Part shown: piece after piece, positions 21,180 to 31,330 of the stretch
How positions within the stretch are numbered: the stretch's first letter is position 1
Layout: each line of letters begins with the position of its first letter
Source: Lactarius indigo
Taxonomy: Eukaryota; Basidiomycota; Agaricomycetes; Russulales; Russulaceae
Direction: 5' to 3'
Assembly (NCBI GenBank): GCA_025766275.1
Contig: JAFKAC010000018.1
Span: 372,001-436,000 of the forward strand
DNA: 64,000 nucleotides
Program-made: the position numbers and the translations under genes
The notes under the pieces: model-generated
Seen by the model: only the letters and a program-made list of their open reading frames with translations
Databases searched by the model: none
Told to the model about the DNA's origin: nothing

Positions 21180-23432
21180 TGGGCAAGGGACATCCCACGG
21201 ATGTTCCGTGAGATGTTATTGAGTGGTGCCCACAATGTCTCAATGATCTCTCCATCCACCTGCTTCGCTCCAGGGATATAGCTTGGGGAAAAGCAGGGTA
21301 AGCATGAATCTTGATGGCCATGGATATGAAAGAGGCCAATCCCAGTGCGAAGTTGCAATGAGCTAGACAGAGATAACTCCGGGCTCTTCTCCACCCTTTC
21401 CTTGAAGTGAACACCATATTGGCACATGATATCATACATGACCAAGGCCACAGGGATGTCCCCCATATTGTAGGAAAGGGCCTTGCAAAGGCTATAGTCC
21501 ATATTGATTTGCCTGACATCAAACATACATCAATTATCAATTCCATACTTAGGGTGCTTAATGCGTCGGACATACCTCTCTCCCTTCTGGAAGTCAACTA
21601 CAGATGTAGGGACAAAGAATCCATGACAGCATGCGGTTGCTCCGATGCCTGTAACATCAAGGTGTGGACGACTTGAATTGGCCTGTTCAATGGCCCTGTA
21701 TGTGTTACATGTGCTGGGCTATGAGACTATAAGACAACAGTCACTGTCAATAGTATCTGACATACCTGGGAAATCTCTTGCCCACTATGCAGATGAGCCT
21801 TATATGAATTGGGATTTGCCATGAAGGCCATCCCCGCTGATAGCGGAACGTCCGTATCTCCTGTCCTACACCTCATGTGCTCTGCTGAGAAGTTGCCATC
21901 CATTATGAAGGTTTGGATGAGTTGATTCCTTCGAGCAAGTCAATACTGAGATATTTGACATGTTCTCAATGAATACATATGGCTTATCATTATATCTGGT
22001 CCTCCAATCATCTGGTAGATTGATGCCTGGCTGTGGACAGGCTGGACAGAATATGGCCATGGACCCTTCATTAGCGGATGTCCCTGTGTGCTGATGTCCC
22101 AAACCGCTTTCAATCCTATTCTTCAAGTCCCTCCATTGTCGGGATGCCCTCAAGAGCTGTTTGTAGAGGTTCTATATGTCTCCATCAATAAGATGTTATG
22201 CAGTATCAGGATAGCATTGATACTCACCGGGACATGGTCAGGGAACATCCGATTGGTGATGCTCTGAAGCTTAGAATAGTACTGTTGTGCAGTTGTCTTG
22301 CACTCCAGGTTGTCAGCCAAGAAGTCATCCAGAACTGAGAAGGTGAATGCACTCTCAATCTGCTTGAAGGTTGAAGGAAATATTCCAGCTTGGAGTAGTT
22401 GCTCATCATTGGCACCAGCGTTGGGGCATATGCAGAAGAGTACATCCATATCAAAGACACCTGTTTGATTGACAACGGTGATGAGCGGGTTTCCCGACAT
22501 TGTGGTCCGAGTGCGTCGTGTGTTTCCCTCAGAGGGATCCAACACATCCCCAACAAAGTCAAACAATGTGTCTGAAATCCCAGGCATATCTTCAAGAGTT
22601 TGTGACGAAGGCTGCGGACCTCCCGACGAATGAGCCTGCTCTTCCTCAACAGATACAAGTGATGCAGAACGAGTCTGACGGGACGTCCGCTTTCTGCGCT
22701 GTGTCCCATCTGACGCTTGGTGTCCCTATGGATATATGAGTATATGTGGGATTAATATATCTGATATGTTCATACCTCCACTGTAAGTGGACATGGCCTC
22801 CCATCATGACCAAAGCAGAGCTTAAATCCAATTGACATTAATGACATTGGTGCAAAGTGTGTGCCAGTCCAGCGGGACATCCGATGGAATGGGGATCGCA
22901 TATGTGTTTGAAGGCAACATTCCTTGCAGAAGTACTTTCCTCCAATACAATCGGAGCACTTGATCTGCATTGAACTGGTACACATAGAGCAATTTGGAGC
23001 ACTTGTCAGACCCTCCATCTCAAGCAAAAGGTGGATGTATCTGCTCCGCATGTCTGTCCACTGGCTCATTGGTGTCTACAAATAATCAGAAGTCCGACAA
23101 TGATCATAGGAGGTTTGTGGACATACACTTTGTTGGGGCTGGGATTCCTCTGCTTGAAAGTCTTGCAAATCAGGTTCATATGGCTCTATGTGGTGAAGGG
23201 TATGTGATTCCTCTATCCCATGTGGTGAGTCCCTGGATGACTGCGACTGTACTGTCTCCATAGTGGTCTCCACTCCAGTTTGAGACATTGAAGCTTGACC
23301 TGACTTCCCCTTCTTTAAGTGGAAAGGGACTTCCTTTACAGTGGTACAGAGTCCCCGCTTAGTCTTCCGTGTCTGGTTAACAACCTCAACAACATCTCCC
23401 ATGGGAATGGTGAAGGTATTCTTTGGAGGCAT
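21180..23432 (-). pseudogene. KDZ (Kyakuja-Dileera-Zisupton) transposase, N-terminal and catalytic exons
   Basis: Exons on the minus strand: 23432-23127, 23075-22776, 22725-22228, 22156 to about 21960, about 21930-21766, 21718-21576 and 21512-21180. Most introns are 47-70 nt with GT..AG ends. Exon 2 carries the CxC2 cysteine cluster (CSMC, CSDC, YFCKECCLQTH, PFHRMSRWTGTHF). The catalytic part has FIMDGNFSAEHM, GERQINMDYSLCKAL, YDIMCQYG, IHGHQDSC and VDGEIIETLWAPLN, all typical of KDZ transposases. About 960 residues in total with the distal exons, near the usual size. One junction (about 21930-21960) needs either a very short intron or a frameshift. The gene would encode a DNA transposase; here it is split by three insertions. 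Confidence 0.88.
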
Positions 23433-23502
23433 GATGAATGGAAATGGATAGAATGAAGATGGTGTGAATGAAAGTCAATGGGTGACATGGATTATCTCCG
23501 TT

Positions 23503-23512
23503 CTTAAATATA
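23503..23512 (-). promoter_or_regulatory. TATA box of the KDZ gene
   Basis: TATATTTAAG on the minus strand, about 70 bp before the ATG at 23432 (context CATCATGCC). The family 2 gypsy begins about 150 bp further upstream and may have separated the gene from more distant control sites. Confidence 0.45.
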
Positions 23513-23657
23513 CCTGAGCATCCTCAATGATCTATACACCTGGTTGATCCACTAGTGGTGTTGTCCAACCTTCAAATCTGAAACCAGTCCCAATGTGAAA
23601 CCCTACATGAGACAGTACAACCACAGTACAATAGTCTACATCATGGAGGACCTTCTA

Positions 23658-24110
23658 TGTAACGCCGTCACGACGTTAGCTCGACTTGAGCTCGATTAAG
23701 GCGACCTGGCTACTTAGCTAATCACGCTATAGAGCGTATGGCACGAAGGCGACTTCTAGATGTTCGAAGACACTAGTATAACTGCGGTACTCAGACCCAG
23801 ATAAGGGGCGAGATGCTCGAGATGCGGAATGGAGAAGTGACGATTGAAGAAGACCAAGATGGCGTATCTTGGTCTTCCGCAGCTACCTTAAATACAGAAG
23901 AGCAGGCTTTCAAGCGCTGCTATGAGTCACAGTATTGTAGCGTCCAACGTATCGCATAAGTACCGCGATCCTAATACTACTACTACCTGTACTAGGATCG
24001 AGTCATCCTTCAACGCCTAACTCCTATCGTAAATGCCGAGTCCGTGACTAATCTACCTTACAGCCGTAGCCACAACCGGTACAGTAAGGGTCCAATGCGA
24101 AACCGTAACA
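23658..24110 (-). repeat. family 2a 3' LTR
   Basis: 453 bp. It shares with family 1 the end blocks, the TATTTAA box and the GAAGACCAAGAT inverted repeat, but lacks the microsatellite and differs in most of the intervening sequence. Confidence 0.94.
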
Positions 24111-24140
24111 TCACCCCCTTTTCAGCGTGAGACCCCAGAC

Positions 24141-27100
24141 TCACCGAAAGTCCCGTGCGGTCCAAGTCGACTGCTCGTCGCTAATCCTCTCAAATACGTT
24201 CGCCCTCTCCAGTCGGTAAATGCAGTCCCTCTTGTCGTCCCTCGCCGATAACCGCATGGCCTGGAGTTGACGGATACGAGCGGCGAGCCGCTCTTCTTCA
24301 TACGCGGCTGCCCGATAACGCGTGACCTCCGCAGTAAGGGACTCGTCCCCAATGCGGTTAAGTGCGCGGTCGGTGATTCTGTCGGAGGCCAGGATGACCA
24401 GGTCCTCATGGGCGATGAAGGCGCGTCCCGCAGCCGATAGCATCGGGTGAGCGTAAAGGGGTTTGCCGTACAGATGGGGGGATCCGGGGATGAGACCCAG
24501 CACAAAGGGATTCGCACCTCCGACAATTTGTACATGGCTGGCGTTTCTCTCTACGCCGTCGGGTCCGGTGATGGGGAAGTGAATGTAATGGGGCTGTCGA
24601 TTCGCCCTGAACCCTTCAGGCGCAAGGACCTGCGCAGGGTCGTCGTCGTGCGTAATGGGGGTGTGAAATGCGACGCCGGGCAGTCGCACACGTCCTCGAG
24701 ACATGGCGGTTCCGTCGGTGTGGACGAGCCATGGGGTGATTCGGGGATTAGTAGGGTGGCTGTGCGTTCGAAGGAGGGGGTGTCTGACCGGGTAGTAATC
24801 TTCGTCGTCAGCGTGAGCTTCGTCATGAGGGAGCGCTGCCTGCGCTGCCGCAACTCGCTCAATCTCCTCTGCGCTAAGCGCAGTTGTTCGTCGGCCCACT
24901 CCTTCGCCGTCCTCCGCCAATCCTCCGCTGCTTCTAACTCCTGTTGGGTCCTCGAGGGGACGGTCGGCAGGGAGAATTCCCCTCGTGCCGATAAGGTCGT
25001 CACCTGGGGGAATGACCGCGATGGGCTCCCGATTGCCGTTGTCGTCTCGGAAGATGTGAGGGACGGCATGCTGCTGCTCGTCGTCGGGCTGTTGAGTCGG
25101 GTCTGGGAATCTCTGTAGGACGCCAGCCCACTCTTGAGCGGTGATATGCCCCGCTCGCAAGTTTGCAGGTGTGTACGGAGTGAGCTGGACCGGTTGAACC
25201 ACGGTTTCTTGGTCGTCTTCGAGGAGGTTGGCGGCGTCTTGTGCGACTTGGTCGAGGAGGATCGCCGTGGTGACATGTCTGAGAGGAGAGGTGGGCATAG
25301 AAGTCTGAGAGGATCGAATGTAGGAATGATACTCTTCCTGATCGTCCACAGGCTGGCTTTTAAGATATCGCGCGGTTGTCCGGCCCGCTTGATACTCCTT
25401 GATGGCTTCCGGGGCGAATACGTCGTCCTTGTCGACCCACTGATTCTCCGAGTCCGGGTACCCCTTCCATTTGATCAGATATTGTAATTTCCTTCCTCTG
25501 CCGAAGTGCCGGTCGTCTAAGACGGCCTCGACTTCGTATTCTTCTTCTCCTTCCACAAGATCCGGTGGCGGACGTGGGAAGTTCTCGCCGTGAAGGGTAG
25601 TGCTTTTGTACGGCGTGAGAAGATCGATGTGAAACACTGGGTGAATGCTCCACTGCGTGGGAAGTTCAAGGCGATAGTTGTACGGAGACATCACCTGAGT
25701 TACTTTGAATGGTCCGTGGCGTCGCGCCGCCAGCTTTGCCGTGGGTTGATTGGTTCGTAAGTGTTTCCCTTCCAACCATACTTGATCACCGATTTGATAG
25801 CGTGGAGTGTCCTTATGCCGGATCCAGCTATCTTGTGCCTTCTTGATGAGGTCCTGGGCCAGCTGACGCGCTTCTTTTAATTGTGTCAGTCTGGTGATCA
25901 CATTCGGAATTGGGGATGGCTTATCCGTCCAATCGGTTGTTGGGTTATACCCCATTAGGAGCATGAACGGAGATTGCTTGGTGTGTTCGTGGGGCCAGTT
26001 GTTGTGAGCGAATTCCGCTACAGGAAGATAGGCCGCCCAGTTATCTTGACGCTCGTTGGCCCAGAATCGTAAGTACTGTTCAAGCCACTGGTTGGTTCGT
26101 TCGGATTGCCCATCCGTCCGCGGATGATAGGCCGTAGAGATATTCTGCTGGATACCCAGTATGCGGCATACTTCTCTCGTGAATTTGGAGGTGAATCGGG
26201 GGTCACGATCACTGATAATTTTACGCGGTAGTCCGAATCGTTTGAACACATGGTTGACGTACAGGATGGCCGTGCCCTCCGCCGTTATCTCTTCATTACA
26301 CGGAATGAATATGGATGCCTTGCTGCAGTCGTGGTCTGTGATGGTCAGAATACTGTCATACGACTGTGAAATAGGCAATTTAGTGATGAAGTCCAGAGCA
26401 ACGGTGTGGAAGGGAGGGGCGTCCGTGATGGCGGTGATTGGGTGTAATGGGGCGCGGGTTGGTCTGGTGTTAACTTTGTTCCGTTGACAGTCCGCGCACC
26501 CGGTGACGTACTCGTAGACGTCCTTGCGAATAGTCGGCCACCAGTGATGTCGTTCCACAATACGCTGCGTTCGACTTATCCCTGGATGTCCATGTACCGG
26601 TAGGTCGTGGTGGTCGTGTATGATAGCTCGGTATGCGGCCATTGGTCCCGTAACAACCAGTCGTCCGTCTTTATACCATTCCCCCTCTATCTTCTTGAGG
26701 CGATGTGCGTCGACCCATGTTTTGATTATGGCGGGGTCTTGTCGTCGTCTCGGTTGTTGCATCATGGGGTGTATTTCCAGCGTTCGTGCGACGTTAGCGG
26801 CTCGTACGAACACTTCCGGAGGTAGGACGACCACACCTTGGTTATCATCTTCCCCCTGATCATAGTCTGGTCGCCTTGATAAGGCGTCTGCTCTACCGTT
26901 GTGTTTCCCTTTAATGTGATGGATCTCGAAGTCGTATTCCATTAGTTCCAATACTTCCCGGGCGACCCTCCGACTGATCTTCTGCGGTGTCTTCCAGTAT
27001 TGCAGGTTCAGGTGATCCGAGAATATTTTGATTTTGTGTGGGGATCCTGCGAGTAAGGGGCGCCAGTGTCGGAGAGCTTTCACGATGGCGAGAAGTTCTA

Positions 27101-28892
27101 GGTCGTAGATGTCGTAATTGCGTTCTGCCTCGCTTAGCGTCGCAGAGTAGTATCCTATCGGGTGCTTGCGCCCATCACTTTTCTTTTGTAAGAGGACTGC
27201 ACCTACCGCGAATCCGGAGGCATCAACTTCTAGTTCGAACTGATCGTGTAGATTGGGGTGTGCCAGGACCGGTTCTTCAGTGACAAGGCGTTTGAGTGTT
27301 TTAAATGCACGGTCTTCTTCTTCCGTCCACCGCCATTCGGTGTCTTTCTTTGTGAGTCGGTTTAGTGGTCGGGCGTGGGTGGCGAAGCCTCGGATGAATA
27401 GGCGGTAAAAGTTGCAGAATCCTAGAAAGGAGCGTACGTCCCTGACCTTTGCTGGTGTTGGCCAGTCTTTGATGCCCTGAACTTTTACCGGGTCCATGCG
27501 TGTTACCCCCTTTTCAAGGATTACCCCCAGGTAATCCATCCGAGGCTGGTGAAAGAGGCATTTTTCGAGTTTGAAGTATAGGTCGTGGTCCTGGGCGACA
27601 CGAAGGACGTCCGTGACTGCCGCGATGTGATCCGCGGAGTCGCGACCAACGCGCGTGGCAATCCCGATGTCGTCCATGTAAACCCGGATGACGGTGCCGA
27701 GTAGTTCATGTTTTGCAATCGTGTCCCGATAGATGTGGTTCATCATTGTCTGGAACGTCGCGGGTGAGTTTGTGAGGCCAAAGAACATTACTGTCGGCTC
27801 GAAGAGGCCGAACTTGGTCTTGAAGGCCGCCTTCTCCTGATCTCCATCTCGAATGCGAATGTTATTATATCCCCAGCGGATGTCGAGCTTGGTATAGATG
27901 TGCGCGTTGCTGAGGTCGTAAATAAGGTCTTGAATGAGGGGGAGAGGGTATTGATTGCGTATGGTGTGAGCATTGATCACCCGATAATCCTGCACCGGGC
28001 GTAGCTTTCCGTCCTTCTTTTTAACAAAGAAAAAGGACGATGCGTACGGAGAAATGGAGGGGCGGAGGTACCCCTGCTTGAGTTTCTCGTCCAGGAACTC
28101 CTTGAGTTTGCCCTCTTCTTCTTGCGTTAGTGGATATATCTTACAATCTATTGCGGACGGAGCGTTTGGCTTAAAGTCGATTGCGTGATCCCACGGTCTG
28201 GCGGGGGGAAAACGTTGGGACGCTTCTTCGCTGAAGAGCTTCCGAAATGCTTGGTAGACCTCCGGCAATTCCACTGGCGGTTCCTTTTTCTGTGCTTGGA
28301 TTGCCAGTTCCGTGGATGTTGTGGCGCGTAGGTATACATCTTCCTCTTCTAAGGTGTTGACTATTTCTTCTTTTTGGTCATTAGTAAGGGTGGCGGCGAT
28401 AATGGTGTGGCGGTGGAGACTGTCCTGCGTACTGATCACCACCGGCATGATTTCCTCATGGATTACTGCGTCGCGCCAATTGATAGTTGGCTCGTAGGTT
28501 GCCAACCATGGGTATCCTAGCACGACTTCTTCGGTCCCGATATCCGTTACTAAGAATCGCATCGTTCGGTGGTACCCCTTGGCATATACGTCAAGGTCGG
28601 TGAAATGAGAGATAGACCCAGCTTTGTTTTCCGTTTGGTCTATGTTCCAAATTTTCCGTGGTTGGGCGAGCGGTTGTGTGCCGATTCCCATTTTTGTGAT
28701 GAAATTTGGATGTATGAAATTGTCGGTGGCTCCGGAGTCCACTAGTGCTCTTATGTCGGCCATTCGGTAATTCGTGCGTATCGAGACTGGGATTCGAAGA
28801 GAACGAAAGCGCGTCATGATTACAGAATTACAATTTAAAGCCCTCACCCAGACCGACGGGTTCAGGCGCTCCGAAAACCCTCTTTTCCCCAC
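24141..28892 (-). CDS. gypsy family 2 Pol polyprotein (copy a)
   Basis: 1583 codons, -1 frame to Gag with a 31-nt overlap. Protease LVDSGATDNFI (about residue 50), RT with YMDDIG (about 405), RNase H, integrase with HHCC and D, D, E (about 833, 893, 930), chromodomain (EYEVEAVLD..LIKWKGYPDS, about 1116-1170). The tail of about 410 residues contains the conserved phrases VPHIFRDDNGNREPIAVIPP, FPITGPDGVE and YGKPLYA, plus a probable coiled coil from about residue 1517. All catalytic motifs are present. It differs from copy b by only a handful of residues. Confidence 0.96.
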   Translation of the reverse strand: MGKRGFSERLNPSVWVRALNCNSVIMTRFRSLRIPVSIRTNYRMADIRALVDSGATDNFIHPNFITKMGIGTQPLAQPRKIWNIDQTENKAGSISHFTDLDVYAKGYHRTMRFLVTDIGTEEVVLGYPWLATYEPTINWRDAVIHEEIMPVVISTQDSLHRHTIIAATLTNDQKEEIVNTLEEEDVYLRATTSTELAIQAQKKEPPVELPEVYQAFRKLFSEEASQRFPPARPWDHAIDFKPNAPSAIDCKIYPLTQEEEGKLKEFLDEKLKQGYLRPSISPYASSFFFVKKKDGKLRPVQDYRVINAHTIRNQYPLPLIQDLIYDLSNAHIYTKLDIRWGYNNIRIRDGDQEKAAFKTKFGLFEPTVMFFGLTNSPATFQTMMNHIYRDTIAKHELLGTVIRVYMDDIGIATRVGRDSADHIAAVTDVLRVAQDHDLYFKLEKCLFHQPRMDYLGVILEKGVTRMDPVKVQGIKDWPTPAKVRDVRSFLGFCNFYRLFIRGFATHARPLNRLTKKDTEWRWTEEEDRAFKTLKRLVTEEPVLAHPNLHDQFELEVDASGFAVGAVLLQKKSDGRKHPIGYYSATLSEAERNYDIYDLELLAIVKALRHWRPLLAGSPHKIKIFSDHLNLQYWKTPQKISRRVAREVLELMEYDFEIHHIKGKHNGRADALSRRPDYDQGEDDNQGVVVLPPEVFVRAANVARTLEIHPMMQQPRRRQDPAIIKTWVDAHRLKKIEGEWYKDGRLVVTGPMAAYRAIIHDHHDLPVHGHPGISRTQRIVERHHWWPTIRKDVYEYVTGCADCQRNKVNTRPTRAPLHPITAITDAPPFHTVALDFITKLPISQSYDSILTITDHDCSKASIFIPCNEEITAEGTAILYVNHVFKRFGLPRKIISDRDPRFTSKFTREVCRILGIQQNISTAYHPRTDGQSERTNQWLEQYLRFWANERQDNWAAYLPVAEFAHNNWPHEHTKQSPFMLLMGYNPTTDWTDKPSPIPNVITRLTQLKEARQLAQDLIKKAQDSWIRHKDTPRYQIGDQVWLEGKHLRTNQPTAKLAARRHGPFKVTQVMSPYNYRLELPTQWSIHPVFHIDLLTPYKSTTLHGENFPRPPPDLVEGEEEYEVEAVLDDRHFGRGRKLQYLIKWKGYPDSENQWVDKDDVFAPEAIKEYQAGRTTARYLKSQPVDDQEEYHSYIRSSQTSMPTSPLRHVTTAILLDQVAQDAANLLEDDQETVVQPVQLTPYTPANLRAGHITAQEWAGVLQRFPDPTQQPDDEQQHAVPHIFRDDNGNREPIAVIPPGDDLIGTRGILPADRPLEDPTGVRSSGGLAEDGEGVGRRTTALSAEEIERVAAAQAALPHDEAHADDEDYYPVRHPLLRTHSHPTNPRITPWLVHTDGTAMSRGRVRLPGVAFHTPITHDDDPAQVLAPEGFRANRQPHYIHFPITGPDGVERNASHVQIVGGANPFVLGLIPGSPHLYGKPLYAHPMLSAAGRAFIAHEDLVILASDRITDRALNRIGDESLTAEVTRYRAAAYEEERLAARIRQLQAMRLSARDDKRDCIYRLERANVFERISDEQSTWTARDFR

Positions 28893-30850
28893 ATTTCTTG
28901 TAGTATGAGATCCTTCACCTCATCCGGGGCATTGGCGACCCCAGTGAGCCACTCTTTGGCTCGTTCTTCGGCTGTCTTACTTGTTGAGGCGGCGTTTATC
29001 TGAGCTGGGGGTGCCTCTTGGGCGTAGTAGTCTGTTTCCGTCATTCGGACGGTTGAGGGTCCCTGATTTTGCGTTTGCCACTGTCGTGGTTGTCTGGGGC
29101 TAGGACAATTCCGTGAGAGGTGGCCGGGTGCGTTGCAGTTATAGCACAACACTGTCCTTAGGTCTCGCCGGGATCCTCCCCTTCCTCGTCCTCTTGTTCC
29201 TGGCCCCCCTCTAGGCGGGTAGGGAGGTAAGTTTGTATACGGTGGCTTACCGTAGTCGATTTCCTCCGATCCTGCAAGCCTAGCTTTGGTTCGGTCGGTG
29301 GACGTATCCATTGCCCACGGGTTTGCGAGGTTTTGGGGGACGGTCCATCCGGCATTGCCCGTTTTCTTCGGCTTATTGTCCTTGTACTCATCCACTCTTG
29401 CTCGAATGTGGATATAGTTGCGCTGTCTGCGAAGCGTCGCTCGCTTCCATTCGTCGAATGTTTCTGGTTCGTCCAGATCATACGTCTTTTCGTACAGCTT
29501 CTTGGGTAACCCTTTGGTGAATAGGTCGATGGTCTGGGGGTCATTGAGGCGGTATCCTGCTTTTCTAGCGGCTTCTTCAAACTCATTGACGTATTTGTCA
29601 ATATCTCCATCGGTCATTTTGAGTCCCTTTCTTAGAAGCGCTTGAGCTTGTTCTCGTTCGAGGGTGTTAACGAACCTTTGGTTAAAGCCCTCTGCTACTG
29701 CGTTCCACAGATCTCTCGTATGTTGATCTATTCCGCGTTGTATTTGCCGATTGAGCCATTTGAGGTACGAAAGTACCCATTCGCTGACTGATACCCCTTT
29801 TATGTAAGATAGGAACAGGAGGCTTCGTCGGTAGTCGTTTCGCATGACAGGGGTGTCGAGGTTCATTCCCCAATAGACATGCCATTGCGTGAGGAATGAG
29901 TCCACTTTAGTACGGTCTCCGTCAAAGATGGTGGGAGGTTCACCGGTCAGTTTTTCATGGCCATGTCCTCCTCCTCCTGCACCGCCCCCTCCGCCACCGC
30001 CTCCTCCTGGTGGTCCTCCTTCTGGCGGGTTGTTTGGGAGGTCCGGTGGGTTTCCCCCTCCTCCTGGACGTCGTGGAAAATCTCCTCCTGGTGGCCCTCC
30101 CCATCCTGGTGGAGGATCCAGCGGTATTCCTCGTCTTAGCCCATCTCCTGACGGGGGGTCCCCTTGGTCGGGTCCAATAGCCCGGAAAATTGCTGCGTCG
30201 TCTGCCGTCATACGATGCCCCGTTTCAGGGTTGATGGGCATGAGATTCCGTTGTGACTCTTGTCTAATCGCTTCGGCCGCTTCTCTTGCCGCTTGTTCTC
30301 TGACAGTCATGATTTCTTCGGCTGTCATGGTGGTGGTTGCCATTTCTGCTGCTGGTGATTGTACGTGAATGATCTCTGGCTGGTCCGTGATGCGTAGAGA
30401 CTCAGCTTGTTGGATAGTATACTGCTCAATAGGCCCAACGCTTGCGGGTCGTGGTTCTTCGCTTTGGTCGTCTTCTTCGGTTTCTTCGCTAACTGCTTCT
30501 CCGGTGGAGTGTTCTCGTAATTGACCGTCAATAGGTCCCCAGTCAGCTCGTGAGTTGAGCTCGCGTGCGTCTATGTCGCACTGGTACTGTCTTCCTGCTG
30601 GTCTTATGACGTCCCAGCGGTGGTCTATGGGGTTCCACGTAACTTCCACCCAACACAAGTGATCAAAATTGAACTCAACAGGTCTGAACCTTGTAGGTCC
30701 GTTGAACTCTACAAAGTATCCGGTCTCGTCTCCTCGATCTCTCCACCTGGCTGCTCCTAGAAATCGAGTTGGTACGTTGCGGTCTCCTCTTCTGTCTAGA
30801 TGGTAGGGACGGAAGCTCGTCCACTGGTCTCTGGTATTGACAGTCGCCAC
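28862..30850 (-). CDS. gypsy family 2 Gag (copy a), apparent GUG start
   Basis: 662 codons from GTG at 30850 (ATCGTGG). The first 169 codons contain no Met and form the conserved N-terminal domain (TGYFVEFNGP, WDVIRPAG, QCDIDARELNSRADWG). ATG at codon 170 opens the core. A proline/glycine-rich linker is followed by the capsid-like part and a CCHC knuckle (CYNCNAPGHLSRNC). A shorter Gag from the AUG is equally possible; both may be made. The start rests on conservation of the extension and absence of any AUG upstream. Confidence 0.85.
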   Translation of the reverse strand: MATVNTRDQWTSFRPYHLDRRGDRNVPTRFLGAARWRDRGDETGYFVEFNGPTRFRPVEFNFDHLCWVEVTWNPIDHRWDVIRPAGRQYQCDIDARELNSRADWGPIDGQLREHSTGEAVSEETEEDDQSEEPRPASVGPIEQYTIQQAESLRITDQPEIIHVQSPAAEMATTTMTAEEIMTVREQAAREAAEAIRQESQRNLMPINPETGHRMTADDAAIFRAIGPDQGDPPSGDGLRRGIPLDPPPGWGGPPGGDFPRRPGGGGNPPDLPNNPPEGGPPGGGGGGGGGAGGGGHGHEKLTGEPPTIFDGDRTKVDSFLTQWHVYWGMNLDTPVMRNDYRRSLLFLSYIKGVSVSEWVLSYLKWLNRQIQRGIDQHTRDLWNAVAEGFNQRFVNTLEREQAQALLRKGLKMTDGDIDKYVNEFEEAARKAGYRLNDPQTIDLFTKGLPKKLYEKTYDLDEPETFDEWKRATLRRQRNYIHIRARVDEYKDNKPKKTGNAGWTVPQNLANPWAMDTSTDRTKARLAGSEEIDYGKPPYTNLPPYPPRGGPGTRGRGRGGSRRDLRTVLCYNCNAPGHLSRNCPSPRQPRQWQTQNQGPSTVRMTETDYYAQEAPPAQINAASTSKTAEERAKEWLTGVANAPDEVKDLILQEMWGKEGFRSA
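28874..28889 (-). promoter_or_regulatory. -1 frameshift signal, family 2a
   Basis: GGGAAAA (28889-28883) and GGGTTTT (28880-28874) in Gag phase, just before the Gag stop at 28862. Identical in position to copy b and family 1. Confidence 0.65.
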
Positions 30851-30858
30851 GATGAGTG

Positions 30859-30869
30859 ATCTTGGTCTT
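30859..30869 (-). promoter_or_regulatory. self-primer binding site, family 2a
   Basis: AAGACCAAGAT on the minus strand, two bases inside the 5' LTR, complementary to ATCTTGGTCTT downstream of the LTR TATA box. Confidence 0.75.
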
Positions 30870-30871
30870 AA

Positions 30872-31324
30872 TGTAACGCCGTCACGACGTTAGCTCGACT
30901 TGAGCTCGATTAAGGCGACCTGGCTACTTAGCTAATCACGCTATAGAGCGTATGGCACAAAGGCGACTTCTAGATGTTCGAAGACACTAGTATAACTGCG
31001 GTACTCAGACCCAGATAAGGGGCGAGATGCTCGAGATGCGGAATGGAGAAGTGACGATTGAAGAAGACCAAGATGGCGTATCTTGGTCTTCCGCAGCTAC
31101 CTTAAATACAGAAGAGCAGGCTTTCAAGCGCTGCTATGAGTCACAGTATTGTAGCGTCCAACGTATCGCATAAGTACCGCGATCCTAATACTACTACTAC
31201 CTGTACTAGGATCGAGTCATCCTTCAACGCCTAACTCCTATCGTAAATGCCGAGTCCGTGACTAATCTACCTTACAGCCGTAGCCACAACCGGTACAGTA
31301 AGGGTCCAATGCGAAACCGTAACA
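30872..31324 (-). repeat. family 2a 5' LTR
   Basis: 453 bp. The only difference from the 3' LTR is GCACAAAGG against GCACGAAGG, a CpG change. Confidence 0.95.
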
Positions 31325-31330
31325 TTCTAA

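Larger units (their letters stand above)
23658..31324 (-). mobile_element. Ty3/gypsy chromovirus, family 2, copy a (intact)
   Basis: 7667 bp, minus strand, with LTRs 31324-30872 and 24110-23658 (453 bp each, one CpG difference) and a perfect target duplication TTCTA (23653-23657 and 31325-31329). Gag and Pol are fully open. It sits between gene A (6 bp after its stop) and the KDZ promoter. Confidence 0.97.

Noticed and set aside
21925..21965. 31-nt intron in KDZ (GTCAAATATC..CGAAG)
   Set aside because: It would restore the frame but is shorter than usual fungal introns; left open as a short intron or a frameshift.
29889..30368. Pro/Gly-rich open frame opposite Gag (also 42181-42660 and 11243-11554)
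   Set aside because: It is the complement of the glycine/proline linker of Gag; low complexity keeps several frames open.
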